From assembly GCA_028685975.1 (NCBI GenBank), contig JAQUCY010000002.1, positions 1 to 40,826 on the forward strand: 40,826 bases of DNA, read 5' to 3'. A model generated the notes under the pieces. It searched no databases, was not told the origin of the DNA, and saw only the letters and a program-made list of their open reading frames with translations. Source of the DNA: Acholeplasmataceae bacterium. GTDB lineage: Bacteria > Bacillota_I > Bacilli_A > Acholeplasmatales > UBA5453. Shown here piece by piece: positions 32,813 to 40,826 of the stretch (positions within the stretch are counted from its first letter, which is position 1; every line of letters begins with the position of its first letter). Made by a program: the position numbers and the translations under genes.

Positions 32813-35221
32813 ATGAATTACTTTAAAGATAAAGAAACATTTAAAAAGAAATTTAAAAATAGAGTTGAAATGACTTATGCGATTCCGTTTGAAAAATCTA
32901 ATAGTTATCAACAATATGTTGCTTTAGGTGAACTTGTTAAAGAGTATATCGCTTATGATTGGATTGAAACCAATAATAAAGTAAGCGACAAACGTCAAGT
33001 ATACTATTTTTCAATGGAATTTTTGATGGGACGCATGATCACAAACAACTTAATGAATGCTGGGCTTTATGATGTGACAAAAGAAGCTTTTGAAGATTTA
33101 GGCTTAGATATTAATGAAATTGAACATATGGAATCAGATGCCGGTTTAGGAAACGGGGGATTAGGAAGATTAGCTGCTTGCTTCTTGGATAGTGCTGCTG
33201 CTTTAAAAATGCCTGTTCATGGAAACTGTATTAGATACCGATATGGATTCTTTAAACAATCTATTGAAAATGGATACCAAGTTGAATACCCAGATCATTG
33301 GTTAAAAGATATTCATGTTTGGGAAGTTAGACGTCAAGAAGAATCGGTTGAAGTACCTTTTTATGGTCATATTGAAATAGAAGTCGATTCAAATGGTAAA
33401 CTTAGAGTTAATCATAAGAACGCTGAGTATGTTAAGGCTGTCCCTTATGATGTGCCGATTATTGGCTATAATAATGGTGTTGTCAATACCTTAAGATTAT
33501 GGAATACAGAACCGTCTGATAAATACCATAATATGGGGGGCACGTTTGAATATCATAAAAAATTAAGACAAATCAGTGAAATGTTGTACCCTAACGATGA
33601 TACAGATGAAGGTAAAATATTAAGGCTTAAACAACAGTATCTGTTTTCTGCAGCAGGTGTGAATGCTATATTAAGAAAACACAAGGCTGAATTTGGGACT
33701 TTAAAGAACTTAGATAAATATGCTGTTTTTCATATTAATGATACACACCCAACGCTTATTATACCTGAATTAATGCGCGTTTTAGTGGATGAAGAACGTT
33801 TCGAATGGGAAGATGCCTGGAAGATCACTAAGAACTGTGTTGCTTACACAAACCACACTATATTAGCGGAAGCCTTAGAAAAGTGGCCAATACGCTTATT
33901 CCAACCTTTACTACCAAGAATTTATACCATCACAGAAGAAATTCACCGCCGTTTTGAAATTGAAGTTAAAGAAAAATATGGTGAACACGCTTCTGAAGTA
34001 TATGAAATGAGTATCTTAAAAGATGGTCAAATTCATATGGCTAATTTAGCAATTGTGGGATCATTTAGTGTTAATGGAGTAGCTGCCCTTCATACAGATA
34101 TCTTAAAGAGCATTACTATGAAAACATTTAATGATTTTTACCCACATAAGTTTAACAATAAAACGAACGGTATTACCCATAGAAGATGGTTATTACAATC
34201 CAATCCAGAGTTAGTTAGCCTTCTAAATGATACGATTGGGTCTGATTGGATTAGAAAGCCTGAACAATTAGAAAAAGTATTAAAATATAAAGATGATAAG
34301 AATTTCAAAAAACGTTATGAAGATATGAAACTAGCAAGAAAAACGCATTTAGCTGGCATGATTGAGCGCCAAATAGGTGTTAAGCTTGATCCTCATAGTA
34401 TTTTTGATATTCATGTAAAAAGATTACACGAATATAAACGTCAATTAATGAATGCCTTACATATTATGTATCTTTATAATGAGCTAAAAGAAAATCCAGA
34501 GTTAAGACGTAATTTCCACCCTCAATCATTTATCTTTGGCGCTAAAAGTGCACCGACATATTATTTTGCAAAGAAAATCATTAAATTAATTAACACGATT
34601 CAAGATAAAGTTAATAATGATCCAGAAATTTCTAAGTTCATTAAAGTTGCCTTTGTAGAAGATTATAATGTTACTTATGCAGAATCTATTATGCCTGCAG
34701 CAGACATATCTGAACAAATCTCTACCGCTTCAAAAGAGGCTTCAGGAACCGGTAATATGAAATTTATGATGAATGGTGCCATCACCCTAGGAACAATGGA
34801 TGGGGCTAACGTAGAAATTCATGATTTAGTTGGTAAAAACAATATCATAATCTTTGGTTTATCAGCCAAAGAAGTGACTGAGTTTGAAAATAATAATAAC
34901 TATAATCCAATGGAAATCTACAACAATAACCCTAAACTCAGAAGAGTTATTGATCAGTTAACCAATGGTTTCTTTGAAAAAGTTAACAAAAATGAGTTTG
35001 AAGAAATTAAAAAGAGTCTCCTTGAAAGAGATCAATACTTCATCTTAAAAGATTTTGACTCCTATAAAAATGCTCAAGCAAAAGCCAATACAGCTTACCA
35101 AGATAGAGAAACATGGATTGAAAAGACCATTATCAATACTGCTAAATCAGGATTCTTCTCAACCGATAGAACAATTAGTGAATACAACAAAGATATTTGG
35201 AAGTTAAAAGAACTTAAATAG
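32813..35221 (+). CDS. glgP: Glycogen phosphorylase
   Basis: GlgP (802 residues) cleaves alpha-1,4-glucan with phosphate to glucose-1-phosphate, using pyridoxal phosphate. It shows YYFSMEFLMGR near the N-terminus, LGNGGLGRLAACFLDSAA, the HINDTHPTLIIPELMR block, KTNGITHRRWL, HVKRLHEYKRQLMN and the PLP-lysine segment EASGTGNMKFMMNG. The frame opens 75 bases upstream, but AAAAAAGGAGAA precedes ATG 32813 and the N-terminus fits. Together with glgB it points to use of stored or imported branched glucan; synthase genes are not in the window. Confidence 0.96.
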   Translation: MNYFKDKETFKKKFKNRVEMTYAIPFEKSNSYQQYVALGELVKEYIAYDWIETNNKVSDKRQVYYFSMEFLMGRMITNNLMNAGLYDVTKEAFEDLGLDINEIEHMESDAGLGNGGLGRLAACFLDSAAALKMPVHGNCIRYRYGFFKQSIENGYQVEYPDHWLKDIHVWEVRRQEESVEVPFYGHIEIEVDSNGKLRVNHKNAEYVKAVPYDVPIIGYNNGVVNTLRLWNTEPSDKYHNMGGTFEYHKKLRQISEMLYPNDDTDEGKILRLKQQYLFSAAGVNAILRKHKAEFGTLKNLDKYAVFHINDTHPTLIIPELMRVLVDEERFEWEDAWKITKNCVAYTNHTILAEALEKWPIRLFQPLLPRIYTITEEIHRRFEIEVKEKYGEHASEVYEMSILKDGQIHMANLAIVGSFSVNGVAALHTDILKSITMKTFNDFYPHKFNNKTNGITHRRWLLQSNPELVSLLNDTIGSDWIRKPEQLEKVLKYKDDKNFKKRYEDMKLARKTHLAGMIERQIGVKLDPHSIFDIHVKRLHEYKRQLMNALHIMYLYNELKENPELRRNFHPQSFIFGAKSAPTYYFAKKIIKLINTIQDKVNNDPEISKFIKVAFVEDYNVTYAESIMPAADISEQISTASKEASGTGNMKFMMNGAITLGTMDGANVEIHDLVGKNNIIIFGLSAKEVTEFENNNNYNPMEIYNNNPKLRRVIDQLTNGFFEKVNKNEFEEIKKSLLERDQYFILKDFDSYKNAQAKANTAYQDRETWIEKTIINTAKSGFFSTDRTISEYNKDIWKLKELK

Positions 35222-35250
35222 AAAAAAGACGCTAGCTAGCGTCTTTTTTC
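35221..35250. terminator. Bidirectional terminator between glgP and the HAD gene
   Basis: The arms AAAAAAGACGCT (35222-35233) and AGCGTCTTTTTT (35238-35249) form a 12-base-pair stem with an AGCT loop. It lies between two convergent genes and contains the HAD stop codon. Confidence 0.92.
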
Positions 35251-36056
35251 AAATATTCATCTAAATAAAGAATTAATCCATTTTCGTGGTTATCATATTC
35301 CGTTATCGCATCGGCAGCTTGTTTTGTTTCTTCAACGGCATTTTTCATGGCTACACCATGATATGCTACTTTTAAGAGTTCAACATCATTAAGACCATCT
35401 CCAAAAGTAATGATATTTTCCCGAGGAATCCCTAAATAGGAAGCAACATGCAAAATTGCATCTCCTTTAGAGGCTCTTTTTTGATAGACTTCATAAACTG
35501 CATTATTCATATCTTTACCCCAACTTCTAAATGTTAGTAAGCCTTCTGTTTCAGTTTCTAAGAAGGATTCAAAAGGGAGGTCAAATGGTCTTCTAATCGC
35601 CATCATTATGCCATATGGTTCAGGTAAACCTGGTTTATCAAAAGGTGTTTCTGTTACCAAGGTATCATGATTTAAATGATATAAGAAACTTAAGCGTTCT
35701 TGAGGTCTAAAAACAAAAAGTTCATCATCTACACTATAAAAAGCTGTTTCAATGTACGCTTTGGAAAATTTAAATATTTTATCAATAATTGATTTCTTTA
35801 TTTTTAAATAAACCGGCTTAAACAAAGGATCGTTTGCCTTATAAATTGAACTACCATTATCGCAAATAAGAGGTGTATCCAAGCCTAATTCATCATAAAA
35901 TTCACGACAACCACGATAGGGCCTTCCAGTCGCAATAACAACTTTATGACCTTGTTGGATAACATGTTTTAAATAAGCTAGTGTCTCTTTTGAGATTTCT
36001 GAGGAAGCATTTAAAGTCGTTCCATCTAAATCGATTCCAATTAAGTATTTTTTCAT
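35232..36056 (-). CDS. HAD-superfamily (Cof-type) phosphatase
   Basis: This 274-residue Cof/IIB HAD hydrolase has the N-terminal GIDLDGTTLN with the nucleophile Asp, ATGRPY for motif II, CDNGSSIY, an inserted cap domain and the motif III/IV segment ITFGDGLNDVELL. It is a different gene from the HAD at 6682. Neighbouring glgP might suggest a sugar-phosphate substrate, but Cof proteins are promiscuous and convergent neighbours say little. AAGGTGATT precedes the ATG at 36056. Confidence 0.87.
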   Translation of the reverse strand: MKKYLIGIDLDGTTLNASSEISKETLAYLKHVIQQGHKVVIATGRPYRGCREFYDELGLDTPLICDNGSSIYKANDPLFKPVYLKIKKSIIDKIFKFSKAYIETAFYSVDDELFVFRPQERLSFLYHLNHDTLVTETPFDKPGLPEPYGIMMAIRRPFDLPFESFLETETEGLLTFRSWGKDMNNAVYEVYQKRASKGDAILHVASYLGIPRENIITFGDGLNDVELLKVAYHGVAMKNAVEETKQAADAITEYDNHENGLILYLDEYLKKDAS

Positions 36057-36071
36057 TTAATCACCTTATTC

Positions 36072-36100
36072 ATTATCACATACTTTCCATTATTTTTCAA
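36072..36100 (-). promoter_or_regulatory. Promoter of the HAD gene at 35232
   Basis: On the minus strand, TTGAAA (36100-36095), a 17-base spacer and GATAAT (36077-36072), preceded by TGT. Confidence 0.65.
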
Positions 36101-36158
36101 TGTTTAGAAGTAAAGATATCGGAAAGATATTCCAGTTATATTTTTTTACCATTTTTGG

Positions 36159-36164
36159 TATAAT
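36159..36164 (+). promoter_or_regulatory. Extended -10 of the ftsK-rnhB run
   Basis: TTTGGTATAAT contains an extended -10, 19 bases before ATG 36184, with AAAGGAG between. The upstream DNA is T-rich without a clear -35. Confidence 0.6.
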
Positions 36165-36183
36165 AGAGGAAAGGAGATAGCTC

Positions 36184-36927
36184 ATGTGGACTGATTTTTT
36201 AGATTGGAAATATTTAGTAGTCTTTTTATCGGGTATTTTTTTTGGGTTTCTCTTTTTATCATTGGTATATGTATACAGTGTAATTGTGTCACTAAACCGA
36301 AAAAATAAACGATCAAAAAAAACCACACTTGAAATTGATCAATTAGAAATACAAATGTTGATAGATGATGCCAAAACAATATTAAAAGATAAAGAAGTAA
36401 GAAAAGAAATAGGGTTAGTTCCTCATCTGAAAACAACCGTCATTGATTTAACAACTGATATTTCAAAGAAGTATTACCCTACTAGTAAATATCCATTACT
36501 AGAACTTACTTTAGATGAAACCTTAAAACTTACACACTATATTTCAAATCGAGTTGATGAGTTAATGCAGGCGAAGATTCTAACGATGTTTCGCAATAGA
36601 ACCTTAGCTCAAATTAAAAGCTTATATGATACAAAAGCTAAAATTAATGATACGAAAGTCGTAAAAGTGGCAGGCGACCTAAAGACAAAAAAAATTAGTA
36701 AAACCATCTCAGGTGCATTAAATGCTTTAAACCCTGCTTATTGGATTAAAAAAGTTACTGTTGATAAACTAACTGAACTAGTGATTATGAAAATCTGTCT
36801 TGCGATTGTTCAAATAGTTGGTGAAGAAACTTATAAAATATATTCAAAAAGTGTTTTTAGAACCCCTGAAGAAGAATTTAATATTGATGAATTATATGAA
36901 GAAATTAAAAAAGGAGAGATATCGTGA
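36184..36927 (+). CDS. Single-pass membrane protein coupled to ftsK, unknown function
   Basis: This 247-residue protein has one N-terminal membrane helix (about residues 9-36), a basic stop (LNRKNKRSKK) and a long, mostly helical cytoplasmic part. Striking segments are YPLLELTLDETLKLTHYIS (about residues 103-121), NALNPAYWIKKV (about 180-191) and a hydrophobic helix leading to VGEETYKIYSKSVF (about 212-225). They look like conserved family blocks, but I cannot name the family and see no nucleotide-binding or catalytic motif. Its stop overlaps the ftsK GTG by four bases (GTGA), so the two are made together. It might supply the membrane anchor that this FtsK lacks. Confidence 0.75.
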   Translation: MWTDFLDWKYLVVFLSGIFFGFLFLSLVYVYSVIVSLNRKNKRSKKTTLEIDQLEIQMLIDDAKTILKDKEVRKEIGLVPHLKTTVIDLTTDISKKYYPTSKYPLLELTLDETLKLTHYISNRVDELMQAKILTMFRNRTLAQIKSLYDTKAKINDTKVVKVAGDLKTKKISKTISGALNALNPAYWIKKVTVDKLTELVIMKICLAIVQIVGEETYKIYSKSVFRTPEEEFNIDELYEEIKKGEIS

Positions 36928-39062
36928 GTCTATTTAACCGAACACCGATAGTTCCACCAAAACCTAAACAAGAAGATACGTTTAAAATTCCTCAGTTTGT
37001 AAAAATTGAAGGCTTAAAAACCAATCAAAAAACAAAATATAAACCGACAGAATATATCTCGCCGATTTTTGGATTAGCAGTAAAAGATGTTACTGTTGCT
37101 CCACATGTTAATAAAGATACTGGAGACGTTGCCAAGAAGTTTGACTTTATTAGAGAAAATCCGATTGAAGACAGACAAACCTATCGTGAGTTTAAGTCAG
37201 TGATTATTGATAATGAAGTACGTAAAGAGGTGTTTGGAGAAAGTGCAGTTATAGACAACACTAGAAAATATGTTGATCCAAGAAAAAAAGAGCCTTCAAT
37301 CGAAGTCCCTTATACAGGTAAAAGCGAAATGCCTACTTTTGATAAAGTAAAGATTCCTTTAAGTGATGAAAAGTTGCGTTTTGAAGAAACTAAACCGGCC
37401 TATAAATCACCTTTAGATGAACTATTCACGAAAGATGAACCGGTCATAGATATGCCTGTTGTTACAGCGGAAGAGAAAGAAAAACCAACATTAATGAGGC
37501 GCTTTAATACAGGTGAAACACCTAAAGTATCTTATATTAAACCTAAATCTGAAGCGGTTGAATCATATGAACCGACGCCTTTAGAAGAACAAACCCCAAC
37601 TGAAGTTACCGCAAAACCAATGCCTACTAGAAAACCTAGAGCAGTTTATAAGTTTCCTACACCTGATATGTTTTCAAAGGTAGAACGCGACCAAAATGCT
37701 AGACCGGAATGGTTGATTGAACAAGAAGCTAAAGTAAATGAAACTTTAGCCCAATTTGGCGTTCAAGGTAAAGTTCATAAAATTATTAAAGGACCTACGG
37801 TTACTCGTCATGAAATCGAATTAGAACCAGGTGTTAACGTTAAAGCAGTTAAGAATATTGAAGATAACTTAATGATGAACCTTGCGGCTAAGAGTTTAAG
37901 AATTGAAGCACCAATTCCAGGGAAACCATTTGTAGGATTAGAGTTACCAAACGGACAAGCAGAAATAGTTGCTTTTGGTAATGTTGTTTCTGATTTGGAG
38001 TTTATTAATGATAAAACACACCCTTTAAAGATTGCTTTAGGGGTTGATATTGATGGCAACAATATTTTCTCAGACATCAAGAAAATGCCACACGGTCTTA
38101 TCGCTGGTGCGACTAACAGTGGTAAATCAGTTTGTGTGAACACAATTATTATGAGCTTATTGATGAAAAACCATCCAGATGATTTAAAGTTTATTTTAAT
38201 TGACCCAAAAATGGTAGAGTTATCGATTTATAATGAGATACCTCATTTAGCAACGCCGGTAATCACCGATGCAAAAATGGCTGCCACAGCGCTAAATTGG
38301 GCTTGTGAAGAGATGGATAAACGTTTCTTACGATTTGCTCAATCAAGAACCAAAGACTTAGACAGTTATAATGAAAAAGCGGAAACAGATTATAGTTTAG
38401 AGAAAATGCCTTATATAGTGATTATCATTGATGAATTAGCAGATTTAATGATGGTTAGTGGTAGTGAAGTTGAAAATTCAATTCAAAGATTAACACAAAA
38501 AGCTAGAGCAGCTGGAATTCATTTATTAGTTGCTACACAAAGACCAACCACTGACGTTGTTAAAGGTACTATTAAAGCAAATATTCCAACAAGAATTGCC
38601 TTTAGGGTGTCTTCATTTACAGACTCAACCACCATTTTAGATGGTATGGGTGCGGAACAACTATTAGGTCGAGGAGATATGTTATACAAAGCAGCAGAAA
38701 GACCAATTCGACTTCAAGGGGCATTCTTGAAAGACTCTGAGATTGAAGCTGTAACAGACTTTATAAGAGACCAGATGGAACCGCATTATCTAATTGATCA
38801 TGATGGATTACAAAATTTCTCAATTAAGAAAGAAACAATTGAGGCAGATGACTTATTACTTCCAGTTGCACAATTTGTTGTTCAAGAACAAAACGCTTCT
38901 ATAAATGCGATTCAAAAACAATTTGGTATTGGGTTTAACCGAGCTCAAAAGTTAGTTGAAACCCTAGAAGCTCAAGGTATTGTATCAGCCAATGAAGGCA
39001 CGAAAGCACGACAAGTCCTCGTTACCGAAAGAGAACTGGAGAATATGATTAATGAAAATTAA
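36924..39062 (+). CDS. ftsK: FtsK/SpoIIIE DNA translocase without membrane domain
   Basis: This 712-residue protein has a complete FtsK motor. An alpha domain precedes Walker A GATNSGKSVCVN near residue 394 and Walker B IVIIIDELADLMM near 498. ATQRPTTDVVKGTIKANIPT and the FRVSSFTDSTTILDGMGAEQLLG block follow. A C-terminal gamma winged-helix domain (DDLLLPVAQF ... QKQFGIGFNRAQKLV, from about 640) reads KOPS-type DNA sites. Instead of the usual four membrane helices, the first 240 residues are soluble, charged and Pro-rich, with a YISPIFG motif near residues 43-49. The start is GTG 36924 after AAAGGAGAG, overlapping the upstream membrane protein. Confidence 0.93.
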   Translation: MSLFNRTPIVPPKPKQEDTFKIPQFVKIEGLKTNQKTKYKPTEYISPIFGLAVKDVTVAPHVNKDTGDVAKKFDFIRENPIEDRQTYREFKSVIIDNEVRKEVFGESAVIDNTRKYVDPRKKEPSIEVPYTGKSEMPTFDKVKIPLSDEKLRFEETKPAYKSPLDELFTKDEPVIDMPVVTAEEKEKPTLMRRFNTGETPKVSYIKPKSEAVESYEPTPLEEQTPTEVTAKPMPTRKPRAVYKFPTPDMFSKVERDQNARPEWLIEQEAKVNETLAQFGVQGKVHKIIKGPTVTRHEIELEPGVNVKAVKNIEDNLMMNLAAKSLRIEAPIPGKPFVGLELPNGQAEIVAFGNVVSDLEFINDKTHPLKIALGVDIDGNNIFSDIKKMPHGLIAGATNSGKSVCVNTIIMSLLMKNHPDDLKFILIDPKMVELSIYNEIPHLATPVITDAKMAATALNWACEEMDKRFLRFAQSRTKDLDSYNEKAETDYSLEKMPYIVIIIDELADLMMVSGSEVENSIQRLTQKARAAGIHLLVATQRPTTDVVKGTIKANIPTRIAFRVSSFTDSTTILDGMGAEQLLGRGDMLYKAAERPIRLQGAFLKDSEIEAVTDFIRDQMEPHYLIDHDGLQNFSIKKETIEADDLLLPVAQFVVQEQNASINAIQKQFGIGFNRAQKLVETLEAQGIVSANEGTKARQVLVTERELENMINEN

Positions 39063-39921
39063 AGAAGCTCAAGCAATATTAAACAATAGTGAGATTGAAG
39101 AAACAATCCAAGATGAAGCTTTAGAACGAATCGAAAAAAGTATTATTGTTAAACTAGTGGTTGTGTTTATAACTGGGGTAGTGTTATTGGTTCTAACCAC
39201 TGTATTTTTAGCTAATAATATGGCTCGGTTTTCTACCGAAAGCGGGATCATCATTCTGCTAAGTTTGTTAATCTTTGCAACATTTATCAGTCTAGCATTT
39301 TTGGCATACCATTTATTAGGAAAAGTTGAAAAAATTTATTTGGTTAAGAGTTATAAATTCTATGATTTTTTCCAATTTGTTGTTCTTGCAATTATTCTCA
39401 TTTTATTTGCACAAACTTTCTTCATTAAAACTGCAGATGTGTCAGGCAGTTCAATGGAACCAACCTTACACGATGGAGATAAGGTGTTTGTTTGGCAATT
39501 GAATTTATCAATCGATAGAGAAGAGATAGTTGTTATGAATGCTGAAAAATACCCAAATATAAATCCAATAACTTTTGAAATACCTTTAAATGGATTACAA
39601 AATCCAATTTCAGAAAAATATTATGTTAAAAGAGTCTGGGGATTACCCGGTGATTCAATAACTTATATTGATTTTGATAATTATACCGAATTATATGTAG
39701 AAGATACTTTGATTCAAACGATTACCAATAGTAGTTATCGTTCAATTATGAAGCATTTAATTGAAGAAGTTAGTTATGTTATTCCTCAAAATAAATACTT
39801 GTTGTTAGGAGACAATATTCAATTTTCAAAAGACTCAAGAAGTTTTGGGTTTGTTGATGAAAACGATATTTTAGGCTCTGTCCATGTTAGATTATTGAAA
39901 TGGCCGTGGTTATTATCATGA
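39052..39921 (+). CDS. lepB: Signal peptidase I with extra membrane helices
   Basis: This 289-residue type I signal peptidase removes Sec signal peptides outside the membrane. The catalytic Ser134 lies in SGSSMEPTLHDGDKVFV, the general base Lys193 in YYVKRVWGLPGD, and LLGDN with SKDSRSFG forms box E. The usual single anchor is at 101-121. Two further membrane segments precede it, at about 31-53 and 65-86, plus a charged helical N-terminus, making it longer than Bacillus SipS. ATG 39052 overlaps the ftsK end by eleven bases; its stop overlaps the rbgA start (ATGA). Confidence 0.92.
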   Translation: MKIKEAQAILNNSEIEETIQDEALERIEKSIIVKLVVVFITGVVLLVLTTVFLANNMARFSTESGIIILLSLLIFATFISLAFLAYHLLGKVEKIYLVKSYKFYDFFQFVVLAIILILFAQTFFIKTADVSGSSMEPTLHDGDKVFVWQLNLSIDREEIVVMNAEKYPNINPITFEIPLNGLQNPISEKYYVKRVWGLPGDSITYIDFDNYTELYVEDTLIQTITNSSYRSIMKHLIEEVSYVIPQNKYLLLGDNIQFSKDSRSFGFVDENDILGSVHVRLLKWPWLLS

Positions 39922-40748
39922 TACAATGGTACCCTGGCCATATGGCCAAAACAAAAAAAGAAGTTAAAGAGGCAATAAAAAAGGTAGATATCGTCTACCT
40001 TCTTTTAGATTCTAGAGCCCCATTAAGTTCATTAAATCCGGATCTTGAATCTATAATAGGAAATAAACCAACATTGTATTTATTTAATAAATCCAGTTTA
40101 GCAGACATCACCACTTTAAAAGAAGTGATTAGGTCTGAAAAATTTGAAGAATATATTATTATTGATGCATTAAAGAGAACCAACTTAAAACAAATAAAAC
40201 TAAAAACTCTAGAAATGTTAGCCCCAATGATTGAAAAGAAAAAATCGAAAGGGTATCAAAAAGTTAGTGTTAAAGCGATGATAGTAGGAATACCCAATGT
40301 TGGTAAATCAACACTAATCAACGCGATTACCAATAAGAAAATTGCAGGAACCAATCCTAAACCAGGATTTACTAAGCAATTACATTGGGTGTATTTAGAT
40401 GATGACATTCACTTACTTGATACACCTGGTGTTTTGTGGCCAAAGTTCGAAAATGAGCAAGTGGGATATCATCTTGCGTTATCAGGGGCGATAAAAGAAA
40501 CGTTATTACCTAATGAAAAACTAGCCTATTACGCTGTTGAATTTATGGAGAAATATTACCCAAATAGATTAAAAGAGTTTTATCAAGTTGAATTTGATGA
40601 CAAAACAGCATTCTTTAATAACTTGGCAATAAAACGAGGTTATTTACTTGAACAAGGAAAACCAAATATTGAACAAAGTTTCTTAACGCTTTTAGATGAT
40701 ATAAAAAAGGGATTACTTGGAGGGGTTTGTTTTGACAGACCTATATGA
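39918..40748 (+). CDS. rbgA: Ribosome biogenesis GTPase RbgA (YlqF)
   Basis: RbgA (276 residues) is a circularly permuted GTPase required for late 50S assembly. The N-terminus IQWYPGHMAKTKKEV is characteristic. Motif order is permuted: LFNKSSLAD (G4 type) comes before G1 GIPNVGKSTLIN and G3 DTPGVLWPK. The C-terminal domain is the family's RNA-binding part. The frame opens at 39900, but ATG 39918 gives the family N-terminus and overlaps the lepB stop by ATGA. rnhB follows with a 17-base overlap, the usual rbgA-rnhB pair. Confidence 0.95.
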   Translation: MIQWYPGHMAKTKKEVKEAIKKVDIVYLLLDSRAPLSSLNPDLESIIGNKPTLYLFNKSSLADITTLKEVIRSEKFEEYIIIDALKRTNLKQIKLKTLEMLAPMIEKKKSKGYQKVSVKAMIVGIPNVGKSTLINAITNKKIAGTNPKPGFTKQLHWVYLDDDIHLLDTPGVLWPKFENEQVGYHLALSGAIKETLLPNEKLAYYAVEFMEKYYPNRLKEFYQVEFDDKTAFFNNLAIKRGYLLEQGKPNIEQSFLTLLDDIKKGLLGGVCFDRPI

Positions 40749-40826
40749 ATTTGAAAATAAATTACAAGGTGCAGGATTTAAATATATCTGTGGGGTTGAT
40801 GAAGCTGGTAGAGGTCCATTAGCAGG
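40732..40826 (+). CDS. rnhB: Ribonuclease HII, partial (5' end)
   Basis: Only 31 codons are in the window, but KYICGVDEAGRGPLA is the RNase HII signature, with the first catalytic Asp-Glu pair. RNase HII removes ribonucleotides and RNA primers from RNA-DNA hybrids. The start is TTG 40732, with GGAGGGG at 40719-40725 six bases upstream. It overlaps the rbgA end by 17 bases. The gene continues beyond the window. Confidence 0.9.
   Translation, partial: MTDLYEFENKLQGAGFKYICGVDEAGRGPLA

Noticed and set aside
36090-36436. Two overlapping minus-strand open frames of 78 and 84 codons
   Set aside because: They are antisense to the membrane protein coupled to ftsK, overlap its promoter and have no ribosome binding site. 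Their hydrophobic look mirrors the AT-rich coding strand.
1-40826. UGA = Trp recoding, as in many Mollicutes
   Set aside because: Several genes stop cleanly at TGA at their family length (uvrC, znuC, prfB, lepB, rbgA), RF2 is present, and Trp residues at conserved positions use TGG.

Overview
The window is an AT-rich, densely packed bacterial chromosome segment made almost entirely of housekeeping genes. TGA works as an ordinary stop codon: uvrC, znuC, prfB, lepB and rbgA all end in TGA. prfB (RF2) is present and Trp residues are read from TGG. Gene content and protein style are Firmicutes-like: RNase J, RqcH, a PgpA/YutG-type protein, YitT, RbgA-rnhB, and a rimP-nusA-ylxR-ylxQ-infB-rbfA operon. 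Many proteins are compact, the DNA is very AT-rich, and FtsK lacks its own membrane segments. Together this suggests a standard-code relative of the Mollicutes (Acholeplasmatales/Izemoplasmatales-like), or a nearby low-GC Firmicute. The assignment is an inference, not a match to a reference.

Layout. 1-1186 (-): 5' part of rqcH (ribosome rescue). 1334-4840 (+): gmk-rpoZ, then uvrC and a DEDDh exonuclease, ending in a strong convergent terminator shared with rnjA (-). 6682-8424: HAD phosphatase (+), coaD (-), small membrane protein (+). 8446-11216 (-): zinc-uptake operon znuA-znuC-znuB with its Fur-family regulator, behind a palindrome that overlaps the -35. 11389-15690 (+): rimP-nusA-ylxR-ylxQ-infB-rbfA translation/transcription operon with a leader hairpin. 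15817-17583 (+): unknown protein, NfeD-like and SPFH/stomatin-like proteins. 17655-22756 (+): priA-fmt-pgpA-like gene plus a six-helix membrane protein whose C-terminus looks like a decayed HD-GYP domain. 22757-24100: SAM-I riboswitch and metK. 24216-26699: secA. 26787-32726 (+): prfB-yitT-ctpA-recX-glgB. 32813-35221: glgP from its own promoter. 35232-36056 (-): second HAD phosphatase. 36184-40826 (+): tightly overlapping run of an unknown membrane protein, ftsK, lepB, rbgA and rnhB (rnhB cut by the window end).

Genes in each run usually overlap by 1-20 bases or lie within about 20 bases. Most transcription units have a recognisable -10 (often extended TGnTATAAT) and a hairpin/T-tract terminator. 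Many starts are preceded by AGGTGAT-type ribosome binding sites rather than plain AGGAGG; the GTG inside that motif creates false in-frame starts, so I placed starts at the downstream ATG for gmk, ylxR, priA and secA.

I see no tRNA, rRNA, CRISPR array, insertion sequence, phage gene or origin. No gene-free stretch exceeds 300 bases; the longest (about 195 bases before metK, about 170 before rimP) are explained by regulatory elements.

I did not find a clear new multi-gene defence or mobile system. The best leads are the degenerate HD-GYP membrane protein, the membrane-anchor-less FtsK coupled to an unknown membrane protein, and the unknown gene that opens the NfeD/SPFH operon.
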